Part shown: positions 27,627-38,358 of the stretch, in pieces | Layout: every line of letters begins with the position of its first letter | How positions within the stretch are numbered: the stretch's first letter is position 1 | Assembly: GCA_964007475.1 (NCBI GenBank) | Contig: OZ023273.1 | Span: 66,709,560 to 66,773,559, forward strand | From: Hybos culiciformis | Taxonomy: Eukaryota > Arthropoda > Insecta > Diptera > Hybotidae | Direction of reading: 5' to 3' | Length of the DNA: 64,000 bases | Made by a program: the position numbers and the translations under genes | The notes under the pieces: model-generated | Databases searched by the model: none | Told to the model about the DNA's origin: nothing | The model's input: the letters and a program-made list of their open reading frames with translations, nothing else

Positions 27627-28085
27627 GTGGTTCCTAAAAAAACCCGTAATATACATATAATGTGAAAAGATAATTAAGCGTGAATTCTAACAAAATTATC
27701 GATATAATAACATGAAATATGTATGAGATAAATATTTAAAAATATTTACCTATGTAAATATGTAATTAATTACCATTGCAAAAAACCGAAGTAGGTATAT
27801 AATTAACATTCCAAGTTTTTTAAATTATTTTCTTACAGCTTAATTATATTACTTAAATTTTACTGATTTTTACAAATAATTATATTAAGTGGTTTCTAAT
27901 ATATATTAAAGTATCATAAATATTGTGCATCTAATAAAAACTTCAAAGACTCAAACGCCTACAGTAATTTTTAATCTACATTAACACAAATTTTCGTATA
28001 ATAATTTAAAATATTGAATCTTCGCTTAACTTAAAAAACATTTTCACAAAATGTAAAAAAAAAAAAATTAATTTTTAGGAACCAC
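27627..28085. repeat. Perfect 14-bp inverted repeat flanking about 430 bp of intron (possible MITE)
   Basis: GTGGTTCCTAAAAA at 27627-27640 is exactly complemented by TTTTTAGGAACCAC at 28072-28085. The interior is ordinary AT-rich intron sequence. No target duplication is evident, so a transposon origin is only possible. Confidence 0.4.
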
Positions 28086-28529
28086 TCAAATCGACTTTGT
28101 ATCATAAATTTGCTATTTACAATAACTTAAAATTGATGATGACAAAAATAATTAAGATTAAATATTAAATAATTAATTTATCGTATTTTTATGTTTCTGG
28201 TGGTATTTTCCGTAAAATAATAAATGTATATAAATATATCTAAAAATAATAATAAAATTTATTAATAAAATGTATAATTAATAAAGTAATTTATTGTAAT
28301 TTTGAATGTTAGTATAACACAGATTATAAAACTTTAAAATTGTAATTGATTTTATTTTACCTTGTTCTAAATTTACATAAATATGTATAATCAAATTATT
28401 GTGATTTTTTCTTACAGCTTAATTATTTTTTTTTTGTTTTTATAACAACACCCTAGGCTTACAAAGTAAACAAAAATTAATATTAACTAAATGTGGTGTT
28501 AACACTTATAAAATCATATTATTATATAT

Positions 28530-28720
28530 TATTATTGGGAGCGGGCCTCTTTGCAAATTTCATATTGCAAAATTCTATTTGGCCGAACGCCAGTTATCAA
28601 ATTTTTATGTTTCGCAAATCTCTATTTCGCAAAAAAAAAACTCTTTAACAAATTTCCATTTGGCCTAATGCGACACTTCGCAAAAAGATAGGTTTAACAA
28701 ATTTTTTTATATAAATGTCA
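28530..28720. repeat. Left arm of a degenerate long inverted repeat (pairs with 32150-32290)
   Basis: A GC-richer block with repeated modules TTTCGCAAA, TTTGGCCTAATGCGACA and CACTTCGCAAAA. The block at 32150-32290 contains the inverted counterparts (TTTTGCGAAGTGTCG, TCATTAGGCCAAA, TTTTGCGAAATGG). The match is imperfect and rearranged. Together they bracket about 3.8 kb that includes alternative exon 28916-29092 and the fold-back nest. Confidence 0.45.
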
Positions 28721-28915
28721 TAATGTATACATTAACCACAAAATTGGGCAAATGTAAGTTTATCATCTCGTAAATGTTAATAATACATTATATTTTATAT
28801 TTAATCATTTTTGTGTATGGAGTAGGGCAGGTGTCCATGAACAAGACGGTTGGGGGACGGCGGGCGGTATAGTATTAATTTTCTAATTGTAATTCTTTCT
28901 TATGTTTACATACAG

Positions 28916-29092
28916 GATCTGTATTATATCAAAAAGCATGTATATAAAGAGGAATCAGTCTCATACAAAAAAAAGAATAAAAATAGTGAAACAAAAAATC
29001 CATATCACAACCCCATGAGCTTTTTTTTGGAACGTAGTTCCTTATCAGACGTGGAAAAATTTATTAAAAATTTGAACACTAAGTGTCGCTAA
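28916..29092 (+). CDS. Alternative terminal exon 3a' of the unrecognised gene
   Basis: Acceptor TGTTTACATACAG ends at 28915. The exon opens in phase 0 with GAT and reads DLYYIKKHVYKEESVSYKKK, NKNSETKNPYHNPMSFFLER, SSLSDVEKFIKNLNTKCR, then TAA. Joined to exon 2a it would give a C-terminus of 58 residues, basic in its middle, in place of the 77 residues encoded by 37701-37934. Both terminal exons start with Asp plus an aliphatic residue. A possible poly(A) signal AATAAA lies at 29258-29263. It sits between the arms of a degenerate inverted repeat and 50 bp after a GC-rich patch, so it could be an exonised repeat rather than an old exon. Transcript support is absent here; the open frame, acceptor and phase are what I see. 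Confidence 0.5.
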   Translation, partial: DLYYIKKHVYKEESVSYKKKNKNSETKNPYHNPMSFFLERSSLSDVEKFIKNLNTKCR

Positions 29093-29257
29093 CATATGAT
29101 AAACAAAAAAAAAAAAAGTTAAAAAATTTTTTTTTTTTTTTTTGAAATTTTGAATTTTTTAAAAATTATTTAAATTCACTATTGAATTTGAATGTTAAAT
29201 TTAATTTAATTTTAAATATTTGTTTCTTATTATTATACGATATTTTTTTATTTTTTA

Positions 29258-29263
29258 AATAAA
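29258..29263 (+). terminator. Possible poly(A) signal for the short isoform
   Basis: AATAAA 166 bases after the stop codon at 29092. In DNA this A-rich the hexamer is common by chance, so the call rests on position only. Confidence 0.25.
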
Positions 29264-29834
29264 AAAAATATACTCGTTCCGTCGCTTAAATCTTTTTTTT
29301 TTTTTTTATTTTTTTTTCTTTCCTAATTGGAAGTTTGAAATTGGATATTTGTTTCGCTTTTTGTTGTTGTCTTGTCGCTTAGTGCAAAACAGTGGTTGAC
29401 TTTATTATGCTACAATGAAAATTTATTAAAATGCATACAGATTGATTGGACATACACCGTCGTACGAATGAAATGAGAATTAACTTAGAAACTGGATTTT
29501 TTCATACAGAAAAAAAACTAACTAATAGCCTTTCCAAACTTATTTTCTTATAATCTTATGTTCTTATAATACATTAAAGAAATCCGTTCGTGCTATAAAA
29601 AAAAATTAGGTATTTAAATATTTTTTAGTTATTTTAATAAATATTGTGTTCTTTGGTTTGCATTAATAATTAATGGAAATAAAACAAAAAGAATAGTACA
29701 CATCCAATGAAATTTATAAAATTAAAATCAAAAATTATATCAAAGTCATCTATCAATATTATCTGTACAAAATAATTCCGATGTTTCACATCTATCAAAC
29801 GTCCCGCCGGCTCTTGTGTTTTTTATTGAACGTT

Positions 29835-30447
29835 GTATGAAAATTGATAAACTTAAATTTTATTTCAATTTATAAAATATTTATAAAATAAAATATTTAG
29901 AAAATATTAATTTTTTATTATTAACTAATTAATTTTTTATACTTCAAATAAAATTTAGATTTTCATACTAATTTCAATGTAAATAAAAATCTTGTATAAT
30001 TTTGTCAGTATTATTTTGCCAATATAAAGGCGCTATTCGGTACCAAGGCAAGTCAAGTCGTCTGCCGGCGTTAGATATTTCGATACTTTGCCATTTTGGC
30101 TATGATATTTGTTTTTTTTGTGTTGCAAACAACAAAAACAAAAAATTAAAATTTATAAGAAAATTAACGATACCTGTTAATTTTTTTAAAATTTAAATAA
30201 TGAGTCGAATCCGTCGCATTTTATATGATTTGATGAAAACTTAAATTTTATTTGATTTTATAAAATATTAATAAAATATTTAGAAAATATTAATTTTTTA
30301 TTATTAACTAATTAATATTTTATATTTCAAATAAAATTTAGATTTTTATACTAATTTCAATGTAAATAAATATAAATCTTGTATAATTTTGTCAATATAA
30401 AGGCGCTATTCGGTATCAAGTCAAGTCAAGTCAAGTCAAGTCAAGTC
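29835..30447 (+). repeat. Pair of direct repeats, about 220 bp each, with (CAAGT)n tail
   Basis: Two copies (about 29835-30060 and 30225-30447) share ACTTAAATTTTATTT, TATTATTAACTAATTAAT, TTTCAATGTAAATAAA and AATATAAAGGCGCTATTCGG in the same order, with small differences. The second copy ends in six CAAGT units (30417-30446), the first in a single degenerate pair. Both are followed within a few hundred bases or preceded by a GACAGCTCTTGTGTTTTTT-like string (about 29800 and 30508). Likely a tandemly duplicated non-autonomous element or a segmental duplication inside the intron. Confidence 0.6.
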
Positions 30448-31140
30448 ATTAATTAAAATGAAAATTACTCATACGCAAAGGAACTACGTTCCAATCGAGT
30501 GTCCCATGACAGCTCTTGTGTTTTTTTTTTTTTTGAGAATTCCACTCTCACAAAAGCTTTTAAAACTTTAAAAATTGTATAGAACTGATCGTAGAGAAGT
30601 TAGCAACTTCTTGTTGTTTTTCCCAGCAATACCGTAAAACAATATCGCAAACAATTTCCCAGGAAAAAATAAGTACTTAAATTGTAGTCACAATACAGGA
30701 AATTTTATTCGGTTACAGGAAATTTTATTCAAATACTAAATGTTAATTTTATAAATATATTTTGTTTATTATTTTCTCCGATTAATAAAGAGACATCTGT
30801 TGTAAAATTAAATAAACAATTTGACGGTTAAATAAAAATTTTATGGAAAAAAATAAAAAAAGTACAGCCAAGCCAAGTTATATTTCGCATAGTTCTAAAA
30901 AATTCTAAAACGCTTTTAAATATTTATCAAATGTTAATGGTAATTTTGAATTTAAAGCCATTTTGATTTTGAAGTGGTAGGTTAAAATATTTCATAAATA
31001 AAAAAAAATAATTTTATGTTAGGAATTAAAAGAAAAAAACATGAAACGTAGTTACATACATAAAAGTAAAAAATAAAAACTATAAGTTAAAAAAATTTTT
31101 TTAAGAAAAGATGCTTTTTATCGAAGAGCCCAAAAACTTT

Positions 31141-31311
31141 AAAATAAGAATTTGTTTTTGGAAGGTCTTGATATTAAATGTTCAAACTATTTTAAAAAGC
31201 GTTCGAGACCTTTTCAATGTACCAAATCAATATCTCTTATTGGTCTCGAACGGTTTTTAAAATAGTTTGAACATTTAATATCAAGACCTTTCAAAAACAA
31301 ATTCTTATTTT
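31141..31311. repeat. Palindrome, arms about 70 bp, 31-bp loop
   Basis: Left arm 31141-31210 (AAAATAAGAATTTGTTTTTG ... CGTTCGAGACC) pairs with right arm 31242-31311 (GGTCTCGAACG ... CAAATTCTTATTTT). Only a few mismatches are visible. It lies wholly inside the fold-back element. Confidence 0.8.
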
Positions 31312-31322
31312 GAAGTTGGAAA

Positions 31323-31774
31323 TTTTTTTTTGTGGCTAATTTTCCCAATTTTTGGGCTGGTGAAGGTGGTAGAGGCGGTCCCTAGAATGTTGAATCCGGG
31401 ACGGTTTTTGGGAGAAAGCCCCCATTTCGGAGATATGATCCTTCAAAGTTTTCATACGAAATTCGTTATTTATTTTTTTTGTGAAAAAACTTTGACGAGA
31501 ATTTAATTTTTAAAAAAGGACGGGGGCGGGGCGCCGCAAATCCCACTGACCAACCGCCCGTCCGCCGCCCCGCCCGATCCTCGTATTTTAAAAATTAAAT
31601 ACTCGTCAAAGCTCTGTTTAAATTTTTTTGTGAGAAGTAAGTAACGTATCAAAACTTTGAAGGGTCATATCTCCGAAATGGGGGCTTTTTCCCAAAAACC
31701 GTTTCGGATTCAATATTCTAGGGACCGCCTCTACCACCTACCCCAAAATTGGGCAAATTGGGCGCAAAAAAAAA
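31323..31774. repeat. Palindrome, arms about 220 bp, GC-rich centre
   Basis: The left arm contains TGGTAGAGGCGGTCCCTAGA, AAGCCCCCATTTCGGAGATA and TTTGACGAG. The right arm contains their reverse complements in reverse order (CTCGTCAAAG, TATCTCCGAAATGGGGGCTT, TCTAGGGACCGCCTCTACCA). The centre (about 31518-31576) is the most GC-rich spot in the window (GGGGCGGGGCGCC ... CCGCCGCCCCGCCC). An apparent open frame in the right arm (31657-31923) is a by-product of the repeat. Confidence 0.8.
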
Positions 31775-32149
31775 TATCCATACAAAAATATATGAAAACT
31801 TTGGAGGGAAAAAATTGCCGCCAACTTCCTAAAAGTATGCAATTGTTAGTTTATTTTTTTCTCAGAGAGCTCATTTATTTTTTGATCCCTGAGTATTTGA
31901 ATAAATTTCCTGTAACCGAATAAAATTTCCTGTATTGTGACTACAATTTAAGTACTTATTTTTTCCTGGGAAATTGTTTACGATATTGTTTTACGGTATT
32001 GCTGCGAAAAACAACAAGAAGTTGCTAACTTCTCTACGATAAATAATATGCATTTATCATAATGCAATTAATTTTAATGCATCTAAATATACATTTCGTA
32101 ACTACCTTTTTTAGCGTACTCATATTTCGCGTAGTAGTTCCGAAATGTC

Positions 32150-32290
32150 CTTATGCTAACTGCAAATTTGCTAACTGTCTCATTAGGCCAAAGCGGACTA
32201 TTGTTAATTATCCGTTTTGCGAAATGGTTCTTTTGCGAAGTGTCGTTTTTGTCAAATGGAATTAGGCAAAATGTAACACCCATTATTATT
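32150..32290. repeat. Right arm of the degenerate long inverted repeat (pairs with 28530-28720)
   Basis: Carries CTCATTAGGCCAAA, TTTTGCGAAATGG, TTTTGCGAAGTGTCG and AATTAGGCAAAATG, the inverted forms of modules at 28530-28720. It ends close to CCATTATTATTA, which mirrors TTATTATTGGG at the left end. Open frames on both strands here are repeat by-products. Confidence 0.45.
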
Positions 32291-34484
32291 ACCTATTAAA
32301 ATTTGTCATAATAATAAATCAGCTAAGTTTATAAAGTATAAAGTACTCTTTAGGAGATACATGAAAAACTTGCGTGTGATATATGTACATAACGCTATTC
32401 ATACCACATTTAGTGTTGGGTACACTCAATTTTTAAATTTTAGTCATTCGATACTAAATTTATCGAAAAAAAACAAAGATGATTGACTTTCTGACATCCT
32501 ACATTCCTACCGTAAATATATGATGCATTTCACATATAGCAGACAGTATCCTGAAGTATAAAAGAAAAATCTATATATGTATAGTAAATGTTTGAATTTT
32601 CCTAATTTATTTTATTAAATCTCTTATCTCTTACTTAGGTAAATAATAATTTGAGTAAGAATCGTATTTTTCTTATATAAGGAATCATTGATAAATGAAA
32701 TAAAATTCCAGATTTGAGCCATAGATATTGTTCCATTCTTGTTTTTGCGTTTCTTTGAAATATTATGTCAAATCAAAACAAACAAAATTATACAAAAACC
32801 ATGTAAAATAATATATATATCTCAATTTTCCAATAAAAATCAACAGGTCTTTTTTTCTCAATATAAAAAAAGAGTATATGTACTTTAATTTTCCGTAATA
32901 AGGAATGTAAAAAGTAAAGCTATATATATTATAAAATATGTAAATTCAATGTATATTAAAAATGTCATTAGTTATGCAAATTTATCATGAAATATAAAAA
33001 TATATTAAAGCTATAAATTATAATTATTATATGTATATTTTTTTCGTTTTTATATTTTTTTATTTTCAAGTATATTATATATATGTACACTTTGACATTT
33101 AATACTATAAATATATATTCTCCTTATATACATAAATGTGTTATTTTAATTTTCCAGTCATTTTCAATGGAATATCATACAACTACAATACTTATATACA
33201 ATATGTACGTATTTTAACAAAATAACTAACTTGCTAACTAAAAATTACTATATATGTTATACTATGTATTATATATATTTTAAAAAACTTTTTTATTTTT
33301 TTATACTAAACTAAATAATCAGCTTTTTTTTTTGTAAAATTAAAAAGTTTTTGGAATTCGATTTGAATGTTAAAAAATTAAAAATATGATATTTAAATTA
33401 AAACTAGTTGAGAACTTAAATGTACATGAGTATATACAATATACGTCAATTGTAAATGTAACTCTCCTACAACTTAAACTAAAAACATGAAGATTGATAA
33501 ACAAACTATCATATTTCAAATTAAATTACTAAAAACTTTTTAATATTTTACTCTCTATGTAATTCTATATATATTATCCTATTAAACCTCTTATCGTACG
33601 TACTTATTCATTCATATACACAAAATATATATTTCATTATTTTTTACTACATCCTTTTTATGTTAAATTTAACTACCTTTTTATTATTATTATTAAGAGT
33701 ATTTATTGTTAGTTATAAATAAAAATAAATTATTGGCGTTTTATGGTTTATGTTTGGCAGTAAATGTATATTAGCTTTTCATGAAAATATAGTAATATAA
33801 TAATATTATTAAAAATATATGAATGTATGTGTATTATATTATGAATATGTTTTTTAATAAATAATAAATTTATGTTTTTTTTTTTTAATTTTGATAATTA
33901 CTTACTAATTTCGACTGAGTACTACGTTTCAAACATTTTTCTTAATGTTTTCAAATGGTTTTAATTAAAAAACCTAATATTATTTGATTTATTCGAAAGG
34001 AGCTTCAGAAGGGAAACATTTGAAATTAATAATTGCAATAGAAAAACAAAATATTTTTTTTTCATAATTTCTCCATTCAGAATATCCGATTTCAAATAGG
34101 AGTCTTCCGAAAAGATTCTGTACATATTTATAAAGTAAGTATACTTAAGTTAAAAATCTATTTTAAAACAAGCCTGTTGATTGTTGCTAAAATGTTTGTA
34201 AAGATGATGATTTGTTTATACTGTGTGTAACTCAAAATATTTATTTCCGTAATATTGGACATGTCATTGTTGATGTTTTTTTTATAAACTTCCTTTGTTC
34301 GCTTGGAATTTCACACATAAAGTTTTTTGTATACATATATATTTTTATATATATATTATATTATAAAATTATGTTTTATTTTTAATTCGATACAAACTTT
34401 GTAACACTAAATTATAACGCAAAAAATGTAATTACAAATTTTTTTCCAGTAATTTAACACTGAAAGGTTAATTTAAAAAGATAG
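32291..34484. other. Intron, plain AT-rich DNA
   Basis: Part of the 10.2-kb intron between 27526 and 37701. TATATA-rich tracts, long A/T runs; no exon or repeat boundary seen. Confidence 0.5.
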
Positions 34485-36619
34485 TAGGGGAAAGGGGGGG
34501 AGAGGTTTGTGGTTTAATATATGCGGTGAATTTTATGTTTTCGGCTTGTCAAAGTAACTTTTTTAAAATTTATTAAACAGTGATTCACTTCGAAAAAAAA
34601 AAATGACAAAAAGTACATTTATTTTTGCCATACATTTATTTTAATACATTTATTTATACATTTATTTTTGCCATTATCTAATATATAAAATTTCCATGTC
34701 ACAATGTTAGTTACCGTACTCCTCCAAAACAGCTTTACCGATTTTTACCAAATTTTATATGCGTATTCAGTAGGTCTGAGAATCGGCTACTATCTATTTT
34801 CCATACCCCAAGGACCTCCCCCGGGGGCGGACTTCAAAAGTTCGTCCGATTTCATTCAAATTTTTTACGTAAAAAGAGGAAGTGATTACCCACAAATTCC
34901 GTAACAAAAATTTTGTTGACCTCCTACCCAGGAACCTCCTACCCAGGGACTTCCCATTAGAGCGGATTTTAAAAGTTCGTCCGATTTCATTCAAATTTCG
35001 TATGTAAAAAGAAGAACTGATTACAAACAAATTCTGTAACAAAAATTTGCTGACCTCCTACGCAGGGAACTCCTACCCAAAGACCGCCGGGTGGTTTTCA
35101 AAAGTTCGTCCGATTTCATTCAAATTTGGTATGTAAAAAGAGGAGCTGATTACACACAAATTTCGTAACAAAAAATTTGTTGACCTCCTACCCAGGGACC
35201 TCCCCTCGGGCGGACTTCAAAAGTTCGTCCGATTTGATTCAAATTTGGTACGTAAGAAGAGGAACTGATCACACACAAACAATTTGTTGACCTCCTACCC
35301 AGAGACTTCCCCGGGGGGCGGACTTTAAAAGTTCGTCCGATTTCATTCAAATTTGGCATGTAAAAAGAGGAAATAATTACAGACAAATTTCGTAACAAAA
35401 AATTTATTGACCTAATACCCTAGGGGAGGATTTCAAAAGTTTGTCCGATTTCTTTTAAATTTGGTACATAAAAATGAATTTCGTAACAAAAAATTTGGCC
35501 CCCTCTTCGAATATATAGAAATCAATTTCTTTATTACAAAATATTAAAAACTAAACCACTCAACCGATCGTATCGAAATTTACACCGTCTCTTTGTCTCG
35601 GGTTCGTTATAGGCTATTTTAAATTTGAATAGCACCCTACCCAGAAATCCCTCTGCAAAAGTTCTTCCGATTTCATTCAAATTTGATTCATAAAAAGAGG
35701 TAATGGATAAAAACACAAATTTGGTTTGGTTTAGAAACCTGTTTAAGGGATTTCATACAATTTAAGTGTTGAATAAGTAGAAATGATAAATATTAATTCT
35801 TAGATATTTTCCCAAATTTATAAAATAACTAGCTCTTATAATTGTTCATCAATCTGACAACAAAAATTTCACTTAAAACGTGTGTTCCACAACAACGTGT
35901 GTGCGGGTACAGCTAGTTTAATTATAAAAATTTAATTATTGAGAAATTAAATTTTCTTTTATTAATATATTAAAAATTTGATTTATTAAGAAGAGTCATG
36001 GTGGGTCACTTTCGGACAGACGAAATGGAGTACATTCGGACTTGTCTAAAACTATCCCATGTGTCATTTTTTGAACATAATTAGTTTTTTTTTAATTCAA
36101 GATACCTCGAAATTATAAAAGAAAAACCAATAGACATAATAATAATAAAAATAATAATCAATTGATGACAATGTTGAAAAATATAAGAAAAAAGACTGAA
36201 TCTTTTAAATGAATGAAATCTTATTTCTGTTATCAATACCAATTGAATTTTTGACTGATGTACCTACTTAGAATTTGTACTTTGAGTTTAAAGTAACTGA
36301 AAATAAAATAAAATTTTTAAATTCAATACAAAATACAACATTTTTACCATTGTAGAGAACTATTTCAGTAAGTGTCTGAATCTACCCCACCCCCTGTCTG
36401 AAACTACCCCCACGTTGGGGCACATTCAGACATTTGCCGCAAATTTTTAGGATCGCTACAGCAAGGCCCAACTTTAATCTAAACACTTCAAATTCGGCAT
36501 AAAACAAGCTAAAAGATTGAATTATTTGGAAAATCATTTGAAAATATTTTTAAAAATATTTTAGGCATATTTTTGGTGGGCAATGTAAAAAATGTCCGAA
36601 TCTCCCCCCCTTTCCCCTA
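34485..36619. mobile_element. Inverted-repeat element interrupted by a Helitron
   Basis: TAGGGGAAAGGGGGGGAGA at 34485-34503 is matched by TCTCCCCCCCTTTCCCCTA at 36601-36619. The right interior is rich in copies of a TCTGAA/GTCCGAAT theme with ACCCCACCCCC and GGGGCACATTCAGAC. Removing the nested Helitron (34677-35916) leaves about 895 bp. No open frame. Flanks give no clear target duplication, so the superfamily is undetermined. Confidence 0.6.
34677..35916 (+). mobile_element. Non-autonomous Helitron, 1240 bp, with internal tandem repeats
   Basis: The 5' end TCTAATATATAAAATTTCC, followed by ACAATGTTAGTTACCGTACT and AACAGCTTTACCGATTT, and the 3' end GCGGGTACAG plus CTAG, are standard for insect Helitrons. 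The insertion lies between A (34676) and T (35917). The interior holds about seven degenerate copies of a 110-140 bp unit with AAAAGTTCGTCCGATT, CATTCAAATTTGGTA, AAAAAGAGG and TTGACCTCCTACCCAGGGAC, near 34838, 34973, 35101, 35219, 35328, 35436 and 35656. Frames on both strands (for example 34704-34904, 34794-35398) only translate these repeats. No helicase coding region. Confidence 0.85.
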
Positions 36620-37700
36620 TTAAGTGAACATAATTCTAACAAAAATTATGTTAACAGCTCTATACAATAAATACTAATATAATAATACTAAAAATAATTT
36701 TATTAAAATATGATTAATCCTAGGATTTAATAAGTAATTAATGAAAAAATTATTTCCATTCAGTATTTGACCATTTGTTTTTTAAAATGACACAAAGGTA
36801 CTTACTCTCAGAAAACTTCCGTAAAAAACGTATATTTGAAATGAAATTTATGTGAGTTTTATATTCTATAATACATATTCTCACTTCATATACTCGTATG
36901 TACATATCTCCATGTTTTTTTATCTATATTTTCAAGAGTTTTCCAATAATAAAAACACTTTAAAAAAAAACCCCTACATTTTTAGTTAATTTTATGAAAA
37001 TTAAACTTTGTCATATTTTCTTTAAGTAGTACTGTGACATATTCACTTCCTGCTAGAAATTATTTTTAATTGCTTTGAATGCTTAAAAATCCTAATTCTA
37101 CTTATGAAAAAATAATTGAACTTTATATCATAATTTCTAATTAAAAGACAATATTCTTACTTACTTAATTGCTTAGAAATCATCTTTAAAATATCTTATA
37201 CATATTATAATTATTGTTTGATAAAATTTATTTAAATAATTAAAAAACACTTAAAATTTAAATGACAGCAAATTTAATATTATATAATTAGTATATTATA
37301 GTCTGGGTAAGATATTAGTCATTTAGTGTTTTAGTGTAATTAATATGGAATAATAATAACATCGAACATTATTGTGGCCAAAGTAAAAGTTGAATGGAAA
37401 ATTGTTTTAAGCCCTCACTCTATTTATCGCAGATTTTTATTCTTTATTTTGTTTTACTCGGTTTCTTCTGCTTATTTTGTTTTATTTCATATATAAGTTT
37501 TTTATTTTGTAATAAACATGAATGTAAACAAAAATAGGAAAATTTTCGATATAATTATTTTGTTCTGGTAAAAATATTGTTTTAAACGATTTGATATATT
37601 AAGAAATTTATTGAACCCATATATTATATGAACTCTTAATTTAATTATTTTTATTTAAAAACTAATTTGTTTCTTTTTTTGTTATTTTTTTCTTTTTTAG
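36620..37700. other. Intron, plain AT-rich DNA
   Basis: End of the 10.2-kb intron, closing with the polypyrimidine tract TTTTTTTCTTTTTTAG before 37701. Nothing else recognised. Confidence 0.5.
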
Positions 37701-37934
37701 GATGTGATACGCTTAGAACGACAATATTGGACACTAATTGATATACCTAAACAAGAAAAACAAGAAACTGTCCCCAGTTATGTTATGAGAGCATGTACAA
37801 TTATGGAAAAAACACAAAAATCGGGTGAAAGTGTTAAAACAGCTGCAAAAATTGCTGAAGAAGCTAGCGAAAAAAGAGAGCGAATGGAAAGACTAGAAAG
37901 TAAATTAGAGTTTATTTTGAAGATTTTTAAATAA
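37701..37934 (+). CDS. Terminal exon 3a of the unrecognised gene (coiled-coil tail)
   Basis: A very strong acceptor (TTTTTTCTTTTTTAG) ends at 37700. The exon opens in phase 0, matching exon 2a, and reads DVIRLERQYWTLIDIPKQEK, QETVPSYVMRACTIMEKTQK, SGESVKTAAKIAEEASEKRE, RMERLESKLEFILKIFK, then TAA. This is 77 residues, highly charged, and the last 40 or so are predicted by eye to form a helical coiled coil (AAKIAEEASEKRERMERLES). Codon content and low homopolymer density contrast with the intron. An AATAAA overlaps the stop codon (37930-37935). The gene continues to be unrecognised; its long helices suggest a structural or scaffold role, which is inference only. Confidence 0.8.
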   Translation, partial: DVIRLERQYWTLIDIPKQEKQETVPSYVMRACTIMEKTQKSGESVKTAAKIAEEASEKRERMERLESKLEFILKIFK

Positions 37935-38159
37935 ACTTAGATAGATGCGTTTAGCGTGCTTTCTTTTTGACATAGGTGCATTACTCTGAGATTACCGAAA
38001 AATATTCATAAATTTAAGAAATGATAAAATATTTTATTCGATAATGAACACAGATCAGGAATTTCATATATTTTTCTGCCACTATCATAACAAAGAAGTT
38101 CCAATTACTACTATTCTGCTTTTTTAAATATGATACTTTATAATCACTTTTTTTTCCAG

Positions 38160-38266
38160 ATATGACAACTGCACAAATTGAACATGAAAATAATCAAAAT
38201 ATTAATGATTTATATCGTTTGTTAAAAAAATATTTGGGTTTGAGGCATTTGATTCGAGCTTTAAAG
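38160..38266 (+). CDS. Exon 2b of the unrecognised gene, or first coding exon of a tandem paralogue
   Basis: Acceptor TTTTTTTTCCAG ends at 38159 and donor GTGTGT starts at 38267. After AT the exon has ATG and reads MTTAQIEHENNQNINDLYRL, LKKYLGLRHLIRALK, ending in phase 0. Two readings are possible. The AT can complete an Asn codon after exon 26706-26780, making this a mutually exclusive alternative to exon 2a. Or the ATG (38162) starts a separate 74-residue protein with an untranslated leader exon upstream. Its N-terminal part aligns loosely with exon 2a (MSREEVIETNERL versus MTTAQIEHENNQN). It contains LYRLLKK, which resembles the LYR motif of mitochondrial iron-sulfur or assembly factors, but the rest of that family's pattern is not evident. 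Confidence 0.7.
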
Positions 38267-38358
38267 GTGTGTATATTATATAATATTATATTAACCTTTT
38301 ATGTCCAAAAGAATTTTATTTCATTAATTTGTTTCTTTTGTTTTTTTTTTTTTTTCAG

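Larger units (their letters stand above)
30590..32038. mobile_element. Fold-back (long inverted repeat) element with nested palindromes
   Basis: An arm of about 147 bp at 30590-30736 (CGTAGAGAAGTTAGCAACTT ... CAAATACT) is repeated in inverse orientation at 31892-32038 (AGTATTTGAATAAATTTCC ... AACTTCTCTACG) with very few differences. The 1.15 kb between them contains two more palindromes, at 31141-31311 and 31323-31774. Long arms with repeated inner structure and no open frame match the architecture of fold-back DNA transposons. No transposase is seen and no target duplication was recognised. Confidence 0.65.

Noticed and set aside
31657..31923. 88-codon plus-strand frame
   Set aside because: Lies in the right arm of a palindrome; mirrored sequence on the left arm shows it is structure, not coding.
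34704..35716. Several short frames on both strands
   Set aside because: They translate the GTTCGTCCGATT tandem units of the Helitron and share the same repeated peptide.
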